64,000 bases of DNA from Fulvimonas sp. R45 (GCF_030504985.1 NZ_JASERU010000002.1:124001-188000), one strand, 5' to 3'; positions 1 to 9,485 are shown, counted from the stretch's first letter. A program made the numbers and translations. Notes: generated from the letters alone by a model not told the origin.

Positions 1-763
1 ACCCGCTGGTGCACAGCGTGGTCCAGCTGAACACCGGCATCTTCATCATCGACATGCCGGGCGCGCGCATCTTCAGGATGGTAGTGACGAAGTTGACGCC
101 GGTCAGCAGCGTGCCCACGCCGGACAGCTGCAGGCCCCAGATGTAGTAGTCCACACCGGGGCCCTGCTGCAGTTCCGACACGGGCGGGTAGCCCAGCCAG
201 CCGGCGGTCGAGAAGTCGCCCACGAACAGCGACACCATGAACAGGATCGCGCCCCAGAAGGTGAACCAGAAGCTCAGGTTGTTGAGGAACGGGAACGCCA
301 CGTCGCGCGCGCCGATCTGCAGCGGCATCACGTAGTTCATCAGCCCCACGATGTAGGCCATGGCGACGAAGAAGATCATGATCGCGCCGTGCGCGGTGAA
401 GATCTGGTCGTAGTGTTCCGGCGGCAGGTAGCCCATGTGCGGGCCGAAGGCGTAGGCCTGCTGGGCGCGCATCATGATCGCGTCGGAGAAGCCGCGCAGC
501 AGCATCACCGTGCCCAGGATCATGTACATGATGCCGAGCTTCTTGTGGTCCACGCTGGTGAACCACTCGCGCCACAGGTAGCCCCACAGGCGCTTCTTCG
601 TGACCAGGCCGAGTATCGCCACGCCGAGCAGCAGCACCACCACCAGGGTGGCGAGGACGATGCGGCCCTCGAGGTCGGGCTTCAGGAAAGGCAGGGAGTC
701 GAGCGTTAGGCGTCCGAACAGGACATCCCAGACGTGGGCGCGGTGAGGCGTGGCTTCGGGCAT
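1..763 (-). CDS. cyoB: Cytochrome bo3 ubiquinol oxidase subunit I, 5' part (cut by window edge)
   Basis: Heme-copper terminal oxidase subunit of the inner membrane; it oxidises ubiquinol, reduces O2 to water and pumps protons. The visible 254 codons start at an ATG at 763 and run off the window. The protein aligns by eye with E. coli CyoB from its first helix onward, including [11 protein letters not shown], the [12 protein letters not shown] stretch that carries the Arg and Asp of the quinol-binding site, and AHGAIMIFF with a conserved His. The RGF..D motif marks a quinol rather than a cytochrome c oxidase. It lies 22 bp downstream of cyoA on the same strand, the usual cyoAB order. cyoC and cyoD would lie outside the window. 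Confidence 0.95.
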   Translation of the reverse strand, partial: MPEATPHRAHVWDVLFGRLTLDSLPFLKPDLEGRIVLATLVVVLLLGVAILGLVTKKRLWGYLWREWFTSVDHKKLGIMYMILGTVMLLRGFSDAIMMRAQQAYAFGPHMGYLPPEHYDQIFTAHGAIMIFFVAMAYIVGLMNYVMPLQIGARDVAFPFLNNLSFWFTFWGAILFMVSLFVGDFSTAGWLGYPPVSELQQGPGVDYYIWGLQLSGVGTLLTGVNFVTTILKMRAPGMSMMKMPVFSWTTLCTSG

Positions 764-785
764 GGCTTGAATCTCCGCAAGCGGG

Positions 786-1793
786 TCAGTGCGCCGGCGC
801 GGCTTGCGCGGGAACCGGGGTCCGGTCGTCGGCGAGGGCGCCGGTGGCGGCATGCATGCCATGGCCCTGCATGCCCGGCATGGCGTCTCCGGCGTGGGCG
901 TCGGACATCGTCGCGCTCATGCAGGTTTCGCCCGGGTCGACGCAGCGTTCGAGGATGCGCGTGTACAGGCCGGGTTCGAAGCGGGCGAAGTACTGTACCG
1001 GCACGTCGCGTTCGGGCTGGCGCAGGCGGTCGTAGACCTTGAGGTCGAGCCCGGTGCCCGCGTCGCGCGCCTTGGCGATCCAGCGGTCGAAGTCCTGCCG
1101 GTTCATGCCCTCGAACTTGAAGCGCATGTCGGTGAAGCCGACGCCGCTGTAGTTGGCCGAGAAGCCGGGATAGGTGCCGGGCTTGTTGATGACCGCATGC
1201 AGCACCGTCTGCATGCCGGGCATCGTGTAGACCTGTCCCACCAGCGCCGGCACGAAGAACGAGTCCATCATTTCGTCCGAGGTGAGCCGGAAGCGGATCG
1301 GCACGTCCACCGGCGCCGCCAACTGGTTCACCGTGGCGATGCCGTACTGTGGATAGAAGAACAGCCACTTCCAGCGCAACGACACCACGTCGACCTCGAG
1401 CGGCTTGACGCCTGCCGCCACGGGCTGGCCTGGCGCCACCCGGTCGAGCGGCCGGTAGGGGTCGAGCTGGTGGGTGCCGATCCAGCTGATCGCGCCGACG
1501 GCGATGATGATCAGCAGCGGCGCGGCCCATACCACCAGTTCCAGCTGCGGCGAATGGTCCCAGTCGGGATCGTAGGTGGCCTGCTTGTTGGAGGCCCGGT
1601 AGCGCCACGCGACCACGCCGATCGCGATCATCACCGGCACGATGATCAGCGCGATGATGATCGTGGTGACGATCATGATGTCGCTCTGCTGGCGCGCCAC
1701 ATCGCCGGGCGGATCGAGCAGCACCAGGTGGCAACCGCCCAGCAGCAGCGCAAGGGGAAGCAGCAGCAAGCCGCGAAGACGTTTCACTGTCAT
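786..1793 (-). CDS. cyoA: Cytochrome bo3 ubiquinol oxidase subunit II
   Basis: 335 residues. An N-terminal lipoprotein signal ends in LLGGC with Cys21 as the predicted lipidated residue. Two membrane helices follow (about 40-62 and 85-106), then a periplasmic cupredoxin domain containing [21 protein letters not shown]. The Cys-x3-Cys and His ligands of a CuA centre are absent, as expected for the quinol-oxidising branch of the family. It is the first gene of the leftward cyo operon. The 222 bp upstream are shared with the divergent transporter gene, so both promoters lie in that gap. Confidence 0.95.
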   Translation of the reverse strand: MTVKRLRGLLLLPLALLLGGCHLVLLDPPGDVARQQSDIMIVTTIIIALIIVPVMIAIGVVAWRYRASNKQATYDPDWDHSPQLELVVWAAPLLIIIAVGAISWIGTHQLDPYRPLDRVAPGQPVAAGVKPLEVDVVSLRWKWLFFYPQYGIATVNQLAAPVDVPIRFRLTSDEMMDSFFVPALVGQVYTMPGMQTVLHAVINKPGTYPGFSANYSGVGFTDMRFKFEGMNRQDFDRWIAKARDAGTGLDLKVYDRLRQPERDVPVQYFARFEPGLYTRILERCVDPGETCMSATMSDAHAGDAMPGMQGHGMHAATGALADDRTPVPAQAAPAH

Positions 1794-1884
1794 GGGCGCG
1801 TGTGCATCGGCAACGAGGTGGTGCTTACACTACTCTCGAAAGGCAGGTCTATACTACTCCCGCAAACGGCATGACCCGATGGGA

Positions 1885-1902
1885 CGGGTTCGTGGGAACC
1901 CG
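1885..1902. promoter_or_regulatory. Inverted repeat in the cyoA / transporter divergent region
   Basis: CGGGTTC, a GTGG spacer, then GAACCCG: a perfect 7-bp inverted repeat in the 222-bp gap between the divergent cyoA and MFS genes. No T-run follows, so it is more likely an operator or an mRNA structure than a terminator. TATACT occurs about 35 bp to the left on the plus strand (near 1850) and could be a -10 element. The function is inference. Confidence 0.35.
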
Positions 1903-2015
1903 CTTCCGGGCTGCGAATGGACGGCGTGAAGGCCACGTGCGTCCGATCGTCGCAGCAAGCGGCCGAAGCCGATTTATCCAGCAACCTCTTGCACGATCGT
2001 CGCCAGGGAATTGCC

Positions 2016-3347
2016 ATGTCTACCAGCCACACCCAATCGGTTCCCGGTCCGGTCGTCCATGCGCAAGGCGGAGGCTCCCACCCGGAACAGTTGGCGCCGG
2101 GCGACCTCGCCGTCGGCGTGCTGGTGGGGCGCGTCAGCCAGTCGTTCGACTTCTTCGTGTTCGGCATCGGCTGCGTGCTGGCCTTCCCGGCGGTGTTCTT
2201 CCCGTTCGCCAGCCAGATCGACGGCGTCTTCTATTCCTTCGCGATCTTCGCGCTGGCGTTTGTCGCGCGCCCGCTGGGCTCGATGTTCTTCCTGGTGCTG
2301 CAGCGCCATTTCGGCCTTCCCGCCAAGCTGACCATCGCGCTGTTCCTGCTCGGCATGGCGACGGCCGGCACGGCCTTCCTGCCCGGCTACGGCACGCTGG
2401 GGTGGGCCGCGATCCTGGCGCTGGCGGTGCTGCGCTTCGGCCAGGGCTTCGCGATGGGCGGCAGCTGGAACGGGCTGGCTTCGCTGATGGCGCTGAAGGC
2501 GCCGAAGGACCGGCGCGGCTGGTACGCCATGCTGCCGCAGCTGAGCGAGCCGATCGGTTTCATCATCGCGGCGGCCCTGTTCGCCTACATCTGGTCGAGC
2601 CTTTCCCACCGGGAATTCATCGAGTGGGGCTGGCGCTATCCCTTCTTCGCGGCGTTTGCCATCAACGTGGTGGCCCTGTTCGCCCGGCTGCGCATGGTGG
2701 TCGCGCCGCGTTACGCGGAACAGCTCAAGGAGCGCGACCTCGAACCCTCGTCGATGCGCGAGCTGGTGCGCTCGCAGGGCAACAACATCGCGCTGGGCGC
2801 CTTCGCGCCGCTGGCCAGCTATGCGATGTTCCACCTGGTGACCATCTTCGCGCTGTCGTGGGCGCTGCTCTTCACGCAGCAGCAGGTGCCTGACTTCCTC
2901 ATGGTGCAGATCCTCGGCGCCTTCGTGGCCTTGCCCTGCATGCTGCTGTCCGGCGTGGTGGCGGACCGCTTCGGCCGCCGCACCACCCTGGCCATCGGCG
3001 GTGCGCTGATCGCGGTCTACAGCGGCTGGACCGCGCTGCTGCTCTCGGGCGGCACGGTGAACAGCTATCTGTTCATCATCTTCGGCTACGCCCTGCTGGG
3101 CTTCACGCACGCGCAGGCGGCCGGCGCGGTGAGCTCGAACTTCCGGCCGGAGTTCCGCTTCTGCGGCGCCATGATCACCTCGGACCTGGGCTGGCTGATC
3201 GGCGCGGGCTTTGCGCCGCTGGTGGCGCTGGCGCTGGCCCGGTACGCAGGCGTGCCGTACGTGGGCCTGTACCTGCTCTCGGGCGCGGTCGGCACGATCG
3301 GCGCCTTGTGGATCAGCCGCCGTTCCGGCGGCCTGCCGGACGACTGA
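2016..3347 (+). CDS. MFS transporter, metabolite/H+ symporter (MHS)-like
   Basis: Polytopic inner-membrane transporter of 443 residues with about 12 helices. The first helix region reads FDFFVFGIGCVLAFPAVFF and is followed by the RPLGSMFF loop. A central MGGSWNGLASLMALKAPKDR segment corresponds to the GGE/GA...AP..RRG signature of the metabolite:H+ symporter branch (KgtP/ShiA/ProP-like). A second loop motif, ADRFGRRTTL, is also present. I chose the ATG at 2016 because it follows an AGGGAA ribosome-binding site and removes a non-hydrophobic extension found upstream. The substrate cannot be read from sequence; a carboxylate or amino acid is typical for the family. It is divergent from cyo and about 75 bp upstream of SURF1 on the same strand. 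Confidence 0.8.
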   Translation: MSTSHTQSVPGPVVHAQGGGSHPEQLAPGDLAVGVLVGRVSQSFDFFVFGIGCVLAFPAVFFPFASQIDGVFYSFAIFALAFVARPLGSMFFLVLQRHFGLPAKLTIALFLLGMATAGTAFLPGYGTLGWAAILALAVLRFGQGFAMGGSWNGLASLMALKAPKDRRGWYAMLPQLSEPIGFIIAAALFAYIWSSLSHREFIEWGWRYPFFAAFAINVVALFARLRMVVAPRYAEQLKERDLEPSSMRELVRSQGNNIALGAFAPLASYAMFHLVTIFALSWALLFTQQQVPDFLMVQILGAFVALPCMLLSGVVADRFGRRTTLAIGGALIAVYSGWTALLLSGGTVNSYLFIIFGYALLGFTHAQAAGAVSSNFRPEFRFCGAMITSDLGWLIGAGFAPLVALALARYAGVPYVGLYLLSGAVGTIGALWISRRSGGLPDD

Positions 3348-3422
3348 CGGCCTGGCGTGGCGCGCACCGCGGCAACACGCCGCGGCGCGCGCTTACTGTG
3401 CAGGATGCGATCATGGGCGGCC

Positions 3423-4202
3423 ATGCCTGACATCCCCACCCCAACCGGCGAGAACGAGCGCGACGTGCGTGGGCCGCTCGCGCTGACCCTGCTGGCCCTG
3501 TTCGGCCTGGCGCTGTTCGCCGGCTTCGTGGCGCTGGGCACCTGGCAGGTGCACCGGCTGGCGTGGAAGAAGGCGTTGATCGCGCACACCGACGAACGCG
3601 TGCATGCCGCGCCGGTGGCGGCGCCGGGGCCGGCGGACTGGGCCGCGCTCACCGCGGCCAACGCCGAATACCGCCATGTGCGGCTCAGCGGCCGCTGGCT
3701 CGGCGACCGCCAGACGCGGGTGTGGACCGCCACCGACAAGGGCAGCGGCTACTGGATCCTCACCCCGCTGCGCCGCGACGACGGCAGCATCGTGCTGGTG
3801 AACCGCGGCTTCGCGCCGGAAGGCTGGTGCGACCTCGAGGGGCATTGCCCGGCCGCGCCGGCGGGCGAGGTCACGGTGACCGGCCTGCTGCGCATCAGCG
3901 AGCCTTCCGGCCTGTTCCGCCGCAACCAGCCGGCCAGCGACACCTGGTACACCCGCGACGTGGCGGCGATCGCCAGGGCGCGCGGCCTGCACGACGTGGC
4001 GCCGTACTTCGTCGATGCGGACGCCCACCCCAACGCGGGCGGCAAGCCCTGGCCCGAGGGCGGCATGACGGTGGTGCATTTCCCCAACCACCACCTCAAC
4101 TACCTCATGACCTGGTACATCCTGGCGCTGATGGTGCTGGGGGCGGCGGGCTACGTGGCGCGCGACGAGTACCGTCTGCGCAGGCGATCGCGTTCGCAGT
4201 AG
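3423..4202 (+). CDS. SURF1 family oxidase assembly protein
   Basis: 259-residue inner-membrane protein of the SURF1/Shy1 family, which helps insert heme into heme-copper oxidases. The N-terminal helix is followed by LGTWQVHRLAWKKALI, the family hallmark. A periplasmic domain with RHVRLSGRWL and LVNRGFAPEGW follows, and the C-terminal helix begins after NHHLNYLMTW. Established work separates SURF1 proteins serving cytochrome c oxidases from those serving quinol oxidases. The proximity to cyo suggests the quinol type here, which is inference. The ATG at 3423 is preferred because upstream in-frame codons encode Arg/Ala-rich sequence without family similarity. Confidence 0.9.
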   Translation: MPDIPTPTGENERDVRGPLALTLLALFGLALFAGFVALGTWQVHRLAWKKALIAHTDERVHAAPVAAPGPADWAALTAANAEYRHVRLSGRWLGDRQTRVWTATDKGSGYWILTPLRRDDGSIVLVNRGFAPEGWCDLEGHCPAAPAGEVTVTGLLRISEPSGLFRRNQPASDTWYTRDVAAIARARGLHDVAPYFVDADAHPNAGGKPWPEGGMTVVHFPNHHLNYLMTWYILALMVLGAAGYVARDEYRLRRRSRSQ

Positions 4203-4273
4203 CCGGCCTCTCTTCTTCTGCGTGCAGGGGAATTCTCCTGCGTGCGAGGGCAGGTGATGCGGGCTGGCCGTGG

Positions 4274-4383
4274 TTTCGCTCCTCCCCCTGCGTGCAGGGG
4301 GAGCCCGGGAGAGGGTAGGGGCGGGCTGGCCGCGAGGTTGGTTGACCCGCTTCGGCCCTCCCCTGCACGCAGGGGGAGGGGCA
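4274..4383. repeat. Composite palindromic repeat, copy 1 (about 108 bp)
   Basis: Two hairpins, CTCCCCCTGCGTGCAGGGGGAG and CCTCCCCTGCACGCAGGGGGAGG-like, flank a G-rich spacer with TTGACCCGC. The same arrangement and much of the same sequence recur at about 63853-63963, and a third copy begins at the window end. It sits between the convergent ends of the SURF1 gene and manC, so it may also act as a bidirectional terminator. A partial relative lies at about 4212-4250. Confidence 0.75.
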
Positions 4384-4386
4384 TGC

Positions 4387-5799
4387 CTACGCGCGGCCGT
4401 ACACGTCGTCGTAGCGCACGATGTCGTCTTCGCCGAGGTAGCTGCCGGACTGCACCTCGATCAGCTCCAGCGGCACCTTGCCGGGGTTGCGCAGGCGGTG
4501 CTTGCTGCCGAGCGGGATGTAGGTGCTCTGGTTCTCGCCGAGCAGGAACACCTGGTCGTCGCAGGTGACCTCGGCGGTGCCGGAGACCACGATCCAGTGC
4601 TCGGCGCGGTGGTGGTGCTTCTGCAGGCTGAGGCTGGCGCCGGGCTTCACCACGATGCGTTTCACCTGGAAGCGCTCGCCCGCTTCCAGCGAGTCGTAGC
4701 TGCCCCAGGGGCGATGCACCACGCGATGGAAGGAATGCTCGCTGCGGCCGGCGGCCTTCAGCTGCTCCACGATCTTCTTCACGTCCTGCGCCGCGTCGCG
4801 ATGCGCGACGAGCGTGGCGTCGGGCGTGGTCACCACGACCAGGTCGTCCACGCCCACGGTGGCGAGCAGGTGACGGTCGTGCGAGCGCAGCAGCGAATTG
4901 CGCGTGGCCACGGCGAGTGTGTCGCCCTCGCGCAGGTTGCCGTCGGCGTCGCGCTCGCCGGCCAGCCACAGGGCCGACCAGGAACCGATGTCGCTCCAGC
5001 CGCAGGCGACGGGGATGACGGCCGCGCGCGCGGTTTTCTCCATCACCGCATAGTCGATGGAATCCTCCGGCACCTTGGCGAAGAGTTCCTTGTCCACGCG
5101 CACGAAGTCGAGGTCGGCGTGGGCGGCGGCGTGCGCGGCGCGCACCGCAGTCAGCATCGCCGGCGCATGCTGGCCCAGCTCGTCCAGGTAGCGGTCGGCG
5201 CGGAACAGGAACATGCCGGAGTTCCAGTCGTAGCCGCCATCGGCGAGGTAGCCCCCGGCGGTGGCGAGGTCGGGCTTCTCCACGAAGCGCTCGACGCGGA
5301 ACGCGCCGCTGCCCAGCGGCTCGCCGCGGCGGATGTAGCCGAAGCCGGTCTCGGCGCGGTCCGGGCGGATGCCGAAGGTGGCCAGCCAGCCCTCTCGTGC
5401 CGCCGGCAGCGCCTGCCCCACGGCGGCGACGAAGGCGGCGGTGTCGCCGATCAGGTGGTCGGCCGGCAGCACCAGCAGCAGCGCCTCGGGATCGCGCTTC
5501 AATGCTTCAAGCGCGCCCAGCGCGATCGCCGGGGCGGTGTTGCGCGCCAGCGGCTCCAGCATCACGGCGCCGCCGTCGACGCCGGCCTCGCGCAACTGCT
5601 CGGCGGCGAGGAAGCGATGGTCCTCGCTGGCCACCACGATGGGCGCGGCCACGCCGGGCAGCTGGCGCGTGCGCGCCACGGTCTGCTGGAACAGCGTGCC
5701 GTGGCCGGCCAGCGAGAGGAACTGCTTGGGCAGGTTCCGGCGCGAGACGGGCCACAGCCGGGTGCCGCTGCCGCCGCTGAGGATCAGGGGAATGAGCAT
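4387..5799 (-). CDS. manC: Mannose-1-phosphate guanylyltransferase / mannose-6-phosphate isomerase
   Basis: 470-residue bifunctional type II PMI/GMP enzyme (AlgA/XanB/ManC type) making GDP-mannose for surface polysaccharides. The nucleotidyltransferase part carries LSGGSGTRLWPVSR (8-20), with the Lys of LPKQF just after, and FVEKPD at 172-177. The C-terminal cupin isomerase domain has QKHHHRAEHW near residue 390 with its metal-binding histidines, and ends with IEVQSGSYLGEDDIVR, typical of the full-length family. It follows rfbD on the same strand after a 78-bp gap containing a strong palindrome, so it may be transcribed separately from rfbBACD. GDP-mannose could feed the glycosyltransferases of the neighbouring island. 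Confidence 0.95.
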   Translation of the reverse strand: MLIPLILSGGSGTRLWPVSRRNLPKQFLSLAGHGTLFQQTVARTRQLPGVAAPIVVASEDHRFLAAEQLREAGVDGGAVMLEPLARNTAPAIALGALEALKRDPEALLLVLPADHLIGDTAAFVAAVGQALPAAREGWLATFGIRPDRAETGFGYIRRGEPLGSGAFRVERFVEKPDLATAGGYLADGGYDWNSGMFLFRADRYLDELGQHAPAMLTAVRAAHAAAHADLDFVRVDKELFAKVPEDSIDYAVMEKTARAAVIPVACGWSDIGSWSALWLAGERDADGNLREGDTLAVATRNSLLRSHDRHLLATVGVDDLVVVTTPDATLVAHRDAAQDVKKIVEQLKAAGRSEHSFHRVVHRPWGSYDSLEAGERFQVKRIVVKPGASLSLQKHHHRAEHWIVVSGTAEVTCDDQVFLLGENQSTYIPLGSKHRLRNPGKVPLELIEVQSGSYLGEDDIVRYDDVYGRA

Positions 5800-5838
5800 G
5801 GTGGATCAGCCTGTGCGGTTTGCCTGCGGTATCCCGGC

Positions 5839-5877
5839 CCGCCTGCAGGAGCGCATCCTATGCGCTCCTGCAGGCGG
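5839..5877. terminator. Perfect 18-bp palindrome between rfbD and manC
   Basis: The left arm is at 5839-5856, the loop CCT at 5857-5859 and the right arm at 5860-5877; all 18 positions pair. It touches the rfbD stop codon. No T-run follows in either direction. It could attenuate read-through into manC, stabilise the rfb mRNA 3' end, or be a dispersed REP-like unit. Confidence 0.55.
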
Positions 5878-6813
5878 TCAGGCGTGCTGGTGCGCGAGCG
5901 CGTCCAGCACGCCGTCCAGGCCGGTCTGCCAATCGGGCAAAGCATAGCCGAAGCATTGCCGGAAGCCCGTGTTGTCCAGCACCGACCAGGCCGGGCGCCG
6001 CGCGGGCGTGGGGTAGTCGGCGGTGGCGATCGCCGCCACGCGCGGCTTGCGCGCCAGCAGGCCACGAGCGTGGGCCGCGTCGAAGATCGCGTCGGCGAAG
6101 CCGTGCCAGCTGGTGTGACCGCTGGCGACCAGGTGGTGGGTGCCCTCCAGCGCGCGGTGTTGCGCGGGGCCGGCGGCCAGCCAGGCATCCAGCGCGGCCA
6201 GGGTGCCGGCCACGATCAGCGCGGTGGACGTGGGTGCGCCGACCTGGTCGGCCACCACGCGCAGTTCCTCGCGCTCGGCGCCCAGGCGCAGCATGGTGCG
6301 CAGGAAGTTGTGGCCGTGCGGCGCGTATACCCAGGCGGTGCGGAAGATGAAGTGCGCCGCGCCGCTGGCGCGCAGCGCGGCCTCGCCGGCCAGCTTGCTG
6401 CGCCCGTAGGCGCCCAGCGGCGCGGTGGGCGCATCGACCGGGTAGGGCGCAGCGGCGACGCCGTCGAACACGTAGTCGGTGGAGTAGTGCACCACCAGCG
6501 CGCCGTGCGCGGCGGCCCACCGGCCGATCGCCTCCACGGCTTCGCCGTTGACGCGGGTGGCCAGCGCCTCTTCCTGCTCGGCGCGGTCCACTGCGGTGTA
6601 GGCGGCGGTGTTGACGATCACGTCCGGTTGCACGCGGTCGAGCAGGGCGGGCAGGGTATCGGGCGCGGCAAGGTCGACGGCCTCGATGGCGGCGCCGTCG
6701 AAGCGCTTCCCGTCGCGACTGGCCGCGACCAGTTCGCCGCGTTTCGCCAGGCCGCCGTCCTCGATGAAGCTGCGGCCGAGTTGGCCGTTGGCGCCGAGCA
6801 GCAGGGTCTTCAT
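5878..6813 (-). CDS. rfbD: dTDP-4-dehydrorhamnose reductase
   Basis: 311-residue cytosolic short-chain dehydrogenase performing the last step of dTDP-L-rhamnose synthesis. The nucleotide-binding motif GANGQLG is at 7-13, the STDYVFDG block follows, and the catalytic Tyr136/Lys140 lie in YGRSK. The ATG at 6813 overlaps the rfbC stop as ATGA, fixing the start and showing translational coupling. It is the last of the four coupled rfb genes. The N-terminus [16 protein letters not shown] matches the family without extension. Confidence 0.95.
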   Translation of the reverse strand: MKTLLLGANGQLGRSFIEDGGLAKRGELVAASRDGKRFDGAAIEAVDLAAPDTLPALLDRVQPDVIVNTAAYTAVDRAEQEEALATRVNGEAVEAIGRWAAAHGALVVHYSTDYVFDGVAAAPYPVDAPTAPLGAYGRSKLAGEAALRASGAAHFIFRTAWVYAPHGHNFLRTMLRLGAEREELRVVADQVGAPTSTALIVAGTLAALDAWLAAGPAQHRALEGTHHLVASGHTSWHGFADAIFDAAHARGLLARKPRVAAIATADYPTPARRPAWSVLDNTGFRQCFGYALPDWQTGLDGVLDALAHQHA

Positions 6814-7370
6814 GCAGCGGTATAGGTCGGCAAACGCTCGGCGGGCACTTCGGCGAGCAGCGGCGCCTTGCCGTCCTTGTCCGACAGCAGCGGTTCCGCC
6901 ACCGGCCAGTCGATAGCCAATGCAGCGTCGTTCCAGCGGATGCCGGCGTCGGCCCTGGGGTCGTACAGCGCGGTGCACTGGTAGGCGAAGGTGGCGAACT
7001 CGGACACCACGCAGAAGCCGTGCGCGAAGCCCTCGGGGATCCAGAAGTGACGGTGGTTCTCCGCGGTGAGCATCGCCGCGGCCCACCGGCCGAAGGTGGG
7101 CGAGCCGTGGCGGATGTCCACCGCCACGTCGTACACCTCGCCTTCCAGCACGCTGACCAGCTTGCCCTGCGGGTTCGGCCACTGGTAATGCAGGCCGCGC
7201 AGCACGCCGCACGCGGAGCGCGAGACGTTGGACTGCACGAAGCGGCGGTCGATGCCGGCCTCGCAATACTTCGCCTCGTTGTAGCTCTCGTAGAAGAAGC
7301 CGCGCGCATCGCCGAACACCTGCGGTTCGATCACCACGACGCCGGGCAGGCGGGTTTCGATCACCTTCAT
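6810..7370 (-). CDS. rfbC: dTDP-4-dehydrorhamnose 3,5-epimerase
   Basis: 186-residue cupin-fold epimerase, standard size for RmlC. It has the family blocks [32 protein letters not shown] with the catalytic His, [10 protein letters not shown] and YQCTALYDP. It converts dTDP-4-keto-6-deoxyglucose to the L-lyxo intermediate used by RfbD. Both ends overlap neighbours by ATGA (with rfbA at 7367-7370 and rfbD at 6810-6813), so it sits inside a tightly coupled operon. I see nothing unusual in it. Confidence 0.95.
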   Translation of the reverse strand: MKVIETRLPGVVVIEPQVFGDARGFFYESYNEAKYCEAGIDRRFVQSNVSRSACGVLRGLHYQWPNPQGKLVSVLEGEVYDVAVDIRHGSPTFGRWAAAMLTAENHRHFWIPEGFAHGFCVVSEFATFAYQCTALYDPRADAGIRWNDAALAIDWPVAEPLLSDKDGKAPLLAEVPAERLPTYTAA

Positions 7371-8257
7371 CGCACCGGCCCCTGCGAGACCAGTCGCTGC
7401 AAATAGTGGCCGTAGCCGGTCTTGGCCAGCGGCGCGGCCAGGCGCAGCAGCTGCTCGGCGTCGATCCAGCCGTTGAGGTAGGCGATCTCTTCCGGGCAGC
7501 ACACCTTCAGGCCCTGGCGGTTCTCGATGGTCTGGATGTAGTTGCCTGCCTCCATCAGCGATTCGTGCGTGCCGGTGTCCAGCCAGGCGAAGCCGCGGCC
7601 CAGCTGTTCCAGGTGCAGCGAGTGGTCGTCGAGGTAGCAGCGGTTGAGGTCGGTGATCTCCAGCTCGCCGCGCGGCGAGGGTCTCAGCGCGGCGGCATAG
7701 TCGCAGGCGCGGTTGTCGTAGAAGTACAGGCCGGTGACCGCGTAGTGCGACTTCGGCTGCGCGGGCTTTTCCTCCAGCCCGACCACCTTGCCGGTGGCGT
7801 CGAACTCGGCCACGCCGTAGCGTTCCGGATCGCGTACCCAGTAGCCGAACACGGTGGCGCCGTGGTCGCGGGAGGCGGCCCGTTTCAGCCGTTCGGTGAG
7901 GCCGTGGCCGTAGAAGATGTTGTCGCCCAGCACCAGGCAGCTGGGCTGGCCGGCGATGAAGTCGCGGCCGATGGTGAAGGCTTGCGCCAGGCCGTCGGGC
8001 GAGGGTTGCACCGCGTAGCGGATGTCCAGGCCCCATTGCGAGCCGTCGCCCAGCAGCCGCTGGAACAGCGCCTGCTCGTGCGGGGTGTTGATCACCAGCA
8101 CCTCGCGGATGCCGGCCAGCATCAGGGTGGCCAGCGGGTAGAAGATCATCGGCTTGTCGTACACCGGCAGCAGCTGCTTGCTCACCGCCTGGGTGATCGG
8201 GTACAGCCGGGTGCCGGAACCGCCGGCGAGGATGAGGCCCTTGCGTGCCGTGGTCAT
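7367..8257 (-). CDS. rfbA: Glucose-1-phosphate thymidylyltransferase
   Basis: 296-residue RmlA-type nucleotidyltransferase that starts dTDP-rhamnose synthesis from dTTP and glucose-1-phosphate. [15 protein letters not shown] lies near the N-terminus, [11 protein letters not shown] follows, and [13 protein letters not shown] and [11 protein letters not shown] are the later substrate-binding blocks. [15 protein letters not shown] is present near residue 220. The start at 8257 overlaps the rfbB stop as ATGA. The family is usually allosterically inhibited by dTDP-rhamnose; I see no change that would remove that, but sequence alone cannot prove it. Confidence 0.95.
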   Translation of the reverse strand: MTTARKGLILAGGSGTRLYPITQAVSKQLLPVYDKPMIFYPLATLMLAGIREVLVINTPHEQALFQRLLGDGSQWGLDIRYAVQPSPDGLAQAFTIGRDFIAGQPSCLVLGDNIFYGHGLTERLKRAASRDHGATVFGYWVRDPERYGVAEFDATGKVVGLEEKPAQPKSHYAVTGLYFYDNRACDYAAALRPSPRGELEITDLNRCYLDDHSLHLEQLGRGFAWLDTGTHESLMEAGNYIQTIENRQGLKVCCPEEIAYLNGWIDAEQLLRLAAPLAKTGYGHYLQRLVSQGPVR

Positions 8258-9303
8258 TGGCCGAGCCTCTCCATCCGATAGCTGCCGTCCAGCACGCGCC
8301 GTACCCACGGCTGGTGGGCGAGGTACCAGTCCACCGTGGCGGCGATGCCGCTCTCGAAGGTCTGCGAGGGTTTCCAGCCCAGTTCGCGCTGCAGCTTGCC
8401 GGAATCGATGGCGTAGCGGCGGTCGTGGCCGGGGCGGTCCCTGACGTAGGTGATCAGCGATTCGCGGGCGCGGCCGTCGGCCAGCGGGCGGCGCTGGTCC
8501 AGCAGCGCGCAGATGGTCTTCACCACCGTGATGTTGGTGCGTTCGGCGTTGCCGCCCACGTTGTAGGTCTCGCCCACCCGGCCGGCCTCCAGCACGCGGC
8601 GGATGGCCGAGCAGTGGTCGCCCACGAACAGCCAGTCGCGGATGTTCAGGCCGTCGCCGTACACCGGCAGCGCCTCGCCGGCCAGCGCCTTGGCGGTGAC
8701 CAGGGGGATCAGCTTCTCGGGGAACTGGTACGGTCCGTAGTTGTTCGAGCAGTTGGTGGTGAGCGTGGGCAGGCCGTAGGTGTGGTGGAACGCGCGCACC
8801 AGGTGGTCGGAGGCGGCCTTCGAGGCGGAGTACGGCGAGTTCGGCGCGTACGGCGTGGTCTCGGTGAACAGGCCGGTCTCGCCCAGCGAGCCGTAGACCT
8901 CGTCGGTGGAGACGTGCAGGAAGCGGAATGCGTCGCGCGCGGGACCTTCCAGGCCGCGCCAGTAATCGCGGGCGCACTCCAGCAGGCCCAGAGTGCCGAC
9001 CACGTTGGTCTGCACGAACTCGGCGGGGCCATCGATGGAGCGGTCCACGTGCGATTCGGCGGCGAAGTTCACGATCGCGTCGGGCCGGTGCTCGGCCAGC
9101 AGCTTCGCCACCAGCGCGCGGTCGCCGATGTCGCCCTGCACGAACACGTGGCGGGGATTGCCGTCCAGCGAGGCCAGGGTGTCGAGGTTACCGGCATAGG
9201 TCAGCTTGTCGAGGTTGACCACGGTAAGGCCATCGGCCACGGCCTGCAGCACGAAATTGGCGCCGATGAAGCCGGCGCCGCCAGTGACGAGGAGGGTGGG
9301 CAT
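8254..9303 (-). CDS. rfbB: dTDP-glucose 4,6-dehydratase
   Basis: 349-residue extended SDR enzyme, first gene of the leftward rfbBACD operon. The NAD-binding GGAGFIG is at 8-14, the catalytic Thr133/Asp134/Glu135 lie in STDEVYG, and Tyr158/Lys162 in YSASK. The start at 9303 gives [14 protein letters not shown]. An ATG 42 bp further upstream would only add a non-conserved leader. The 182 bp to the divergent metB-like gene should hold the promoters of both. Product: dTDP-4-keto-6-deoxy-D-glucose. Confidence 0.95.
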   Translation of the reverse strand: MPTLLVTGGAGFIGANFVLQAVADGLTVVNLDKLTYAGNLDTLASLDGNPRHVFVQGDIGDRALVAKLLAEHRPDAIVNFAAESHVDRSIDGPAEFVQTNVVGTLGLLECARDYWRGLEGPARDAFRFLHVSTDEVYGSLGETGLFTETTPYAPNSPYSASKAASDHLVRAFHHTYGLPTLTTNCSNNYGPYQFPEKLIPLVTAKALAGEALPVYGDGLNIRDWLFVGDHCSAIRRVLEAGRVGETYNVGGNAERTNITVVKTICALLDQRRPLADGRARESLITYVRDRPGHDRRYAIDSGKLQRELGWKPSQTFESGIAATVDWYLAHQPWVRRVLDGSYRMERLGQ

Positions 9304-9429
9304 CGTGGGGCACGTTCCGGTGTGGCGATCTTGCCATTGTGGCATGACGTGCCAGGACGACCAATCGGAAATGAAACGGCATTCATGTTCAGAAAGGGTG
9401 GGGGTTAAGGCTGGACAAGGTTTCAGGGT

Positions 9430-9435
9430 TAGAAT
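9430..9435 (+). promoter_or_regulatory. Putative -10 element of the metB-like gene
   Basis: TAGAAT lies about 50 bp before the ATG at 9486. The upstream hexamers (TTAAGG at 9405, TGGACA at 9412) are poorly spaced, so only the -10 is proposed. GATAAT or TAGAAT boxes at similar positions precede gcvT, gcvH and the amidase gene. Confidence 0.35.
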
Positions 9436-9485
9436 GGCCGGTCCTCCATGCGGCCGGATTCCTGCCGCACAGCATCGGTATTGCC

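Noticed and set aside
4270-6825. 851-codon plus-strand frame across manC and rfbD
   Set aside because: It crosses the intergenic palindrome and two real genes on the other strand; no recognisable domain.
9340-9365. Met-box-like TGACGTGC and GGACGACC upstream of the metB-like gene
   Set aside because: The two units are 10 bp apart rather than 8 and match the consensus poorly, so they were not called MetJ sites.
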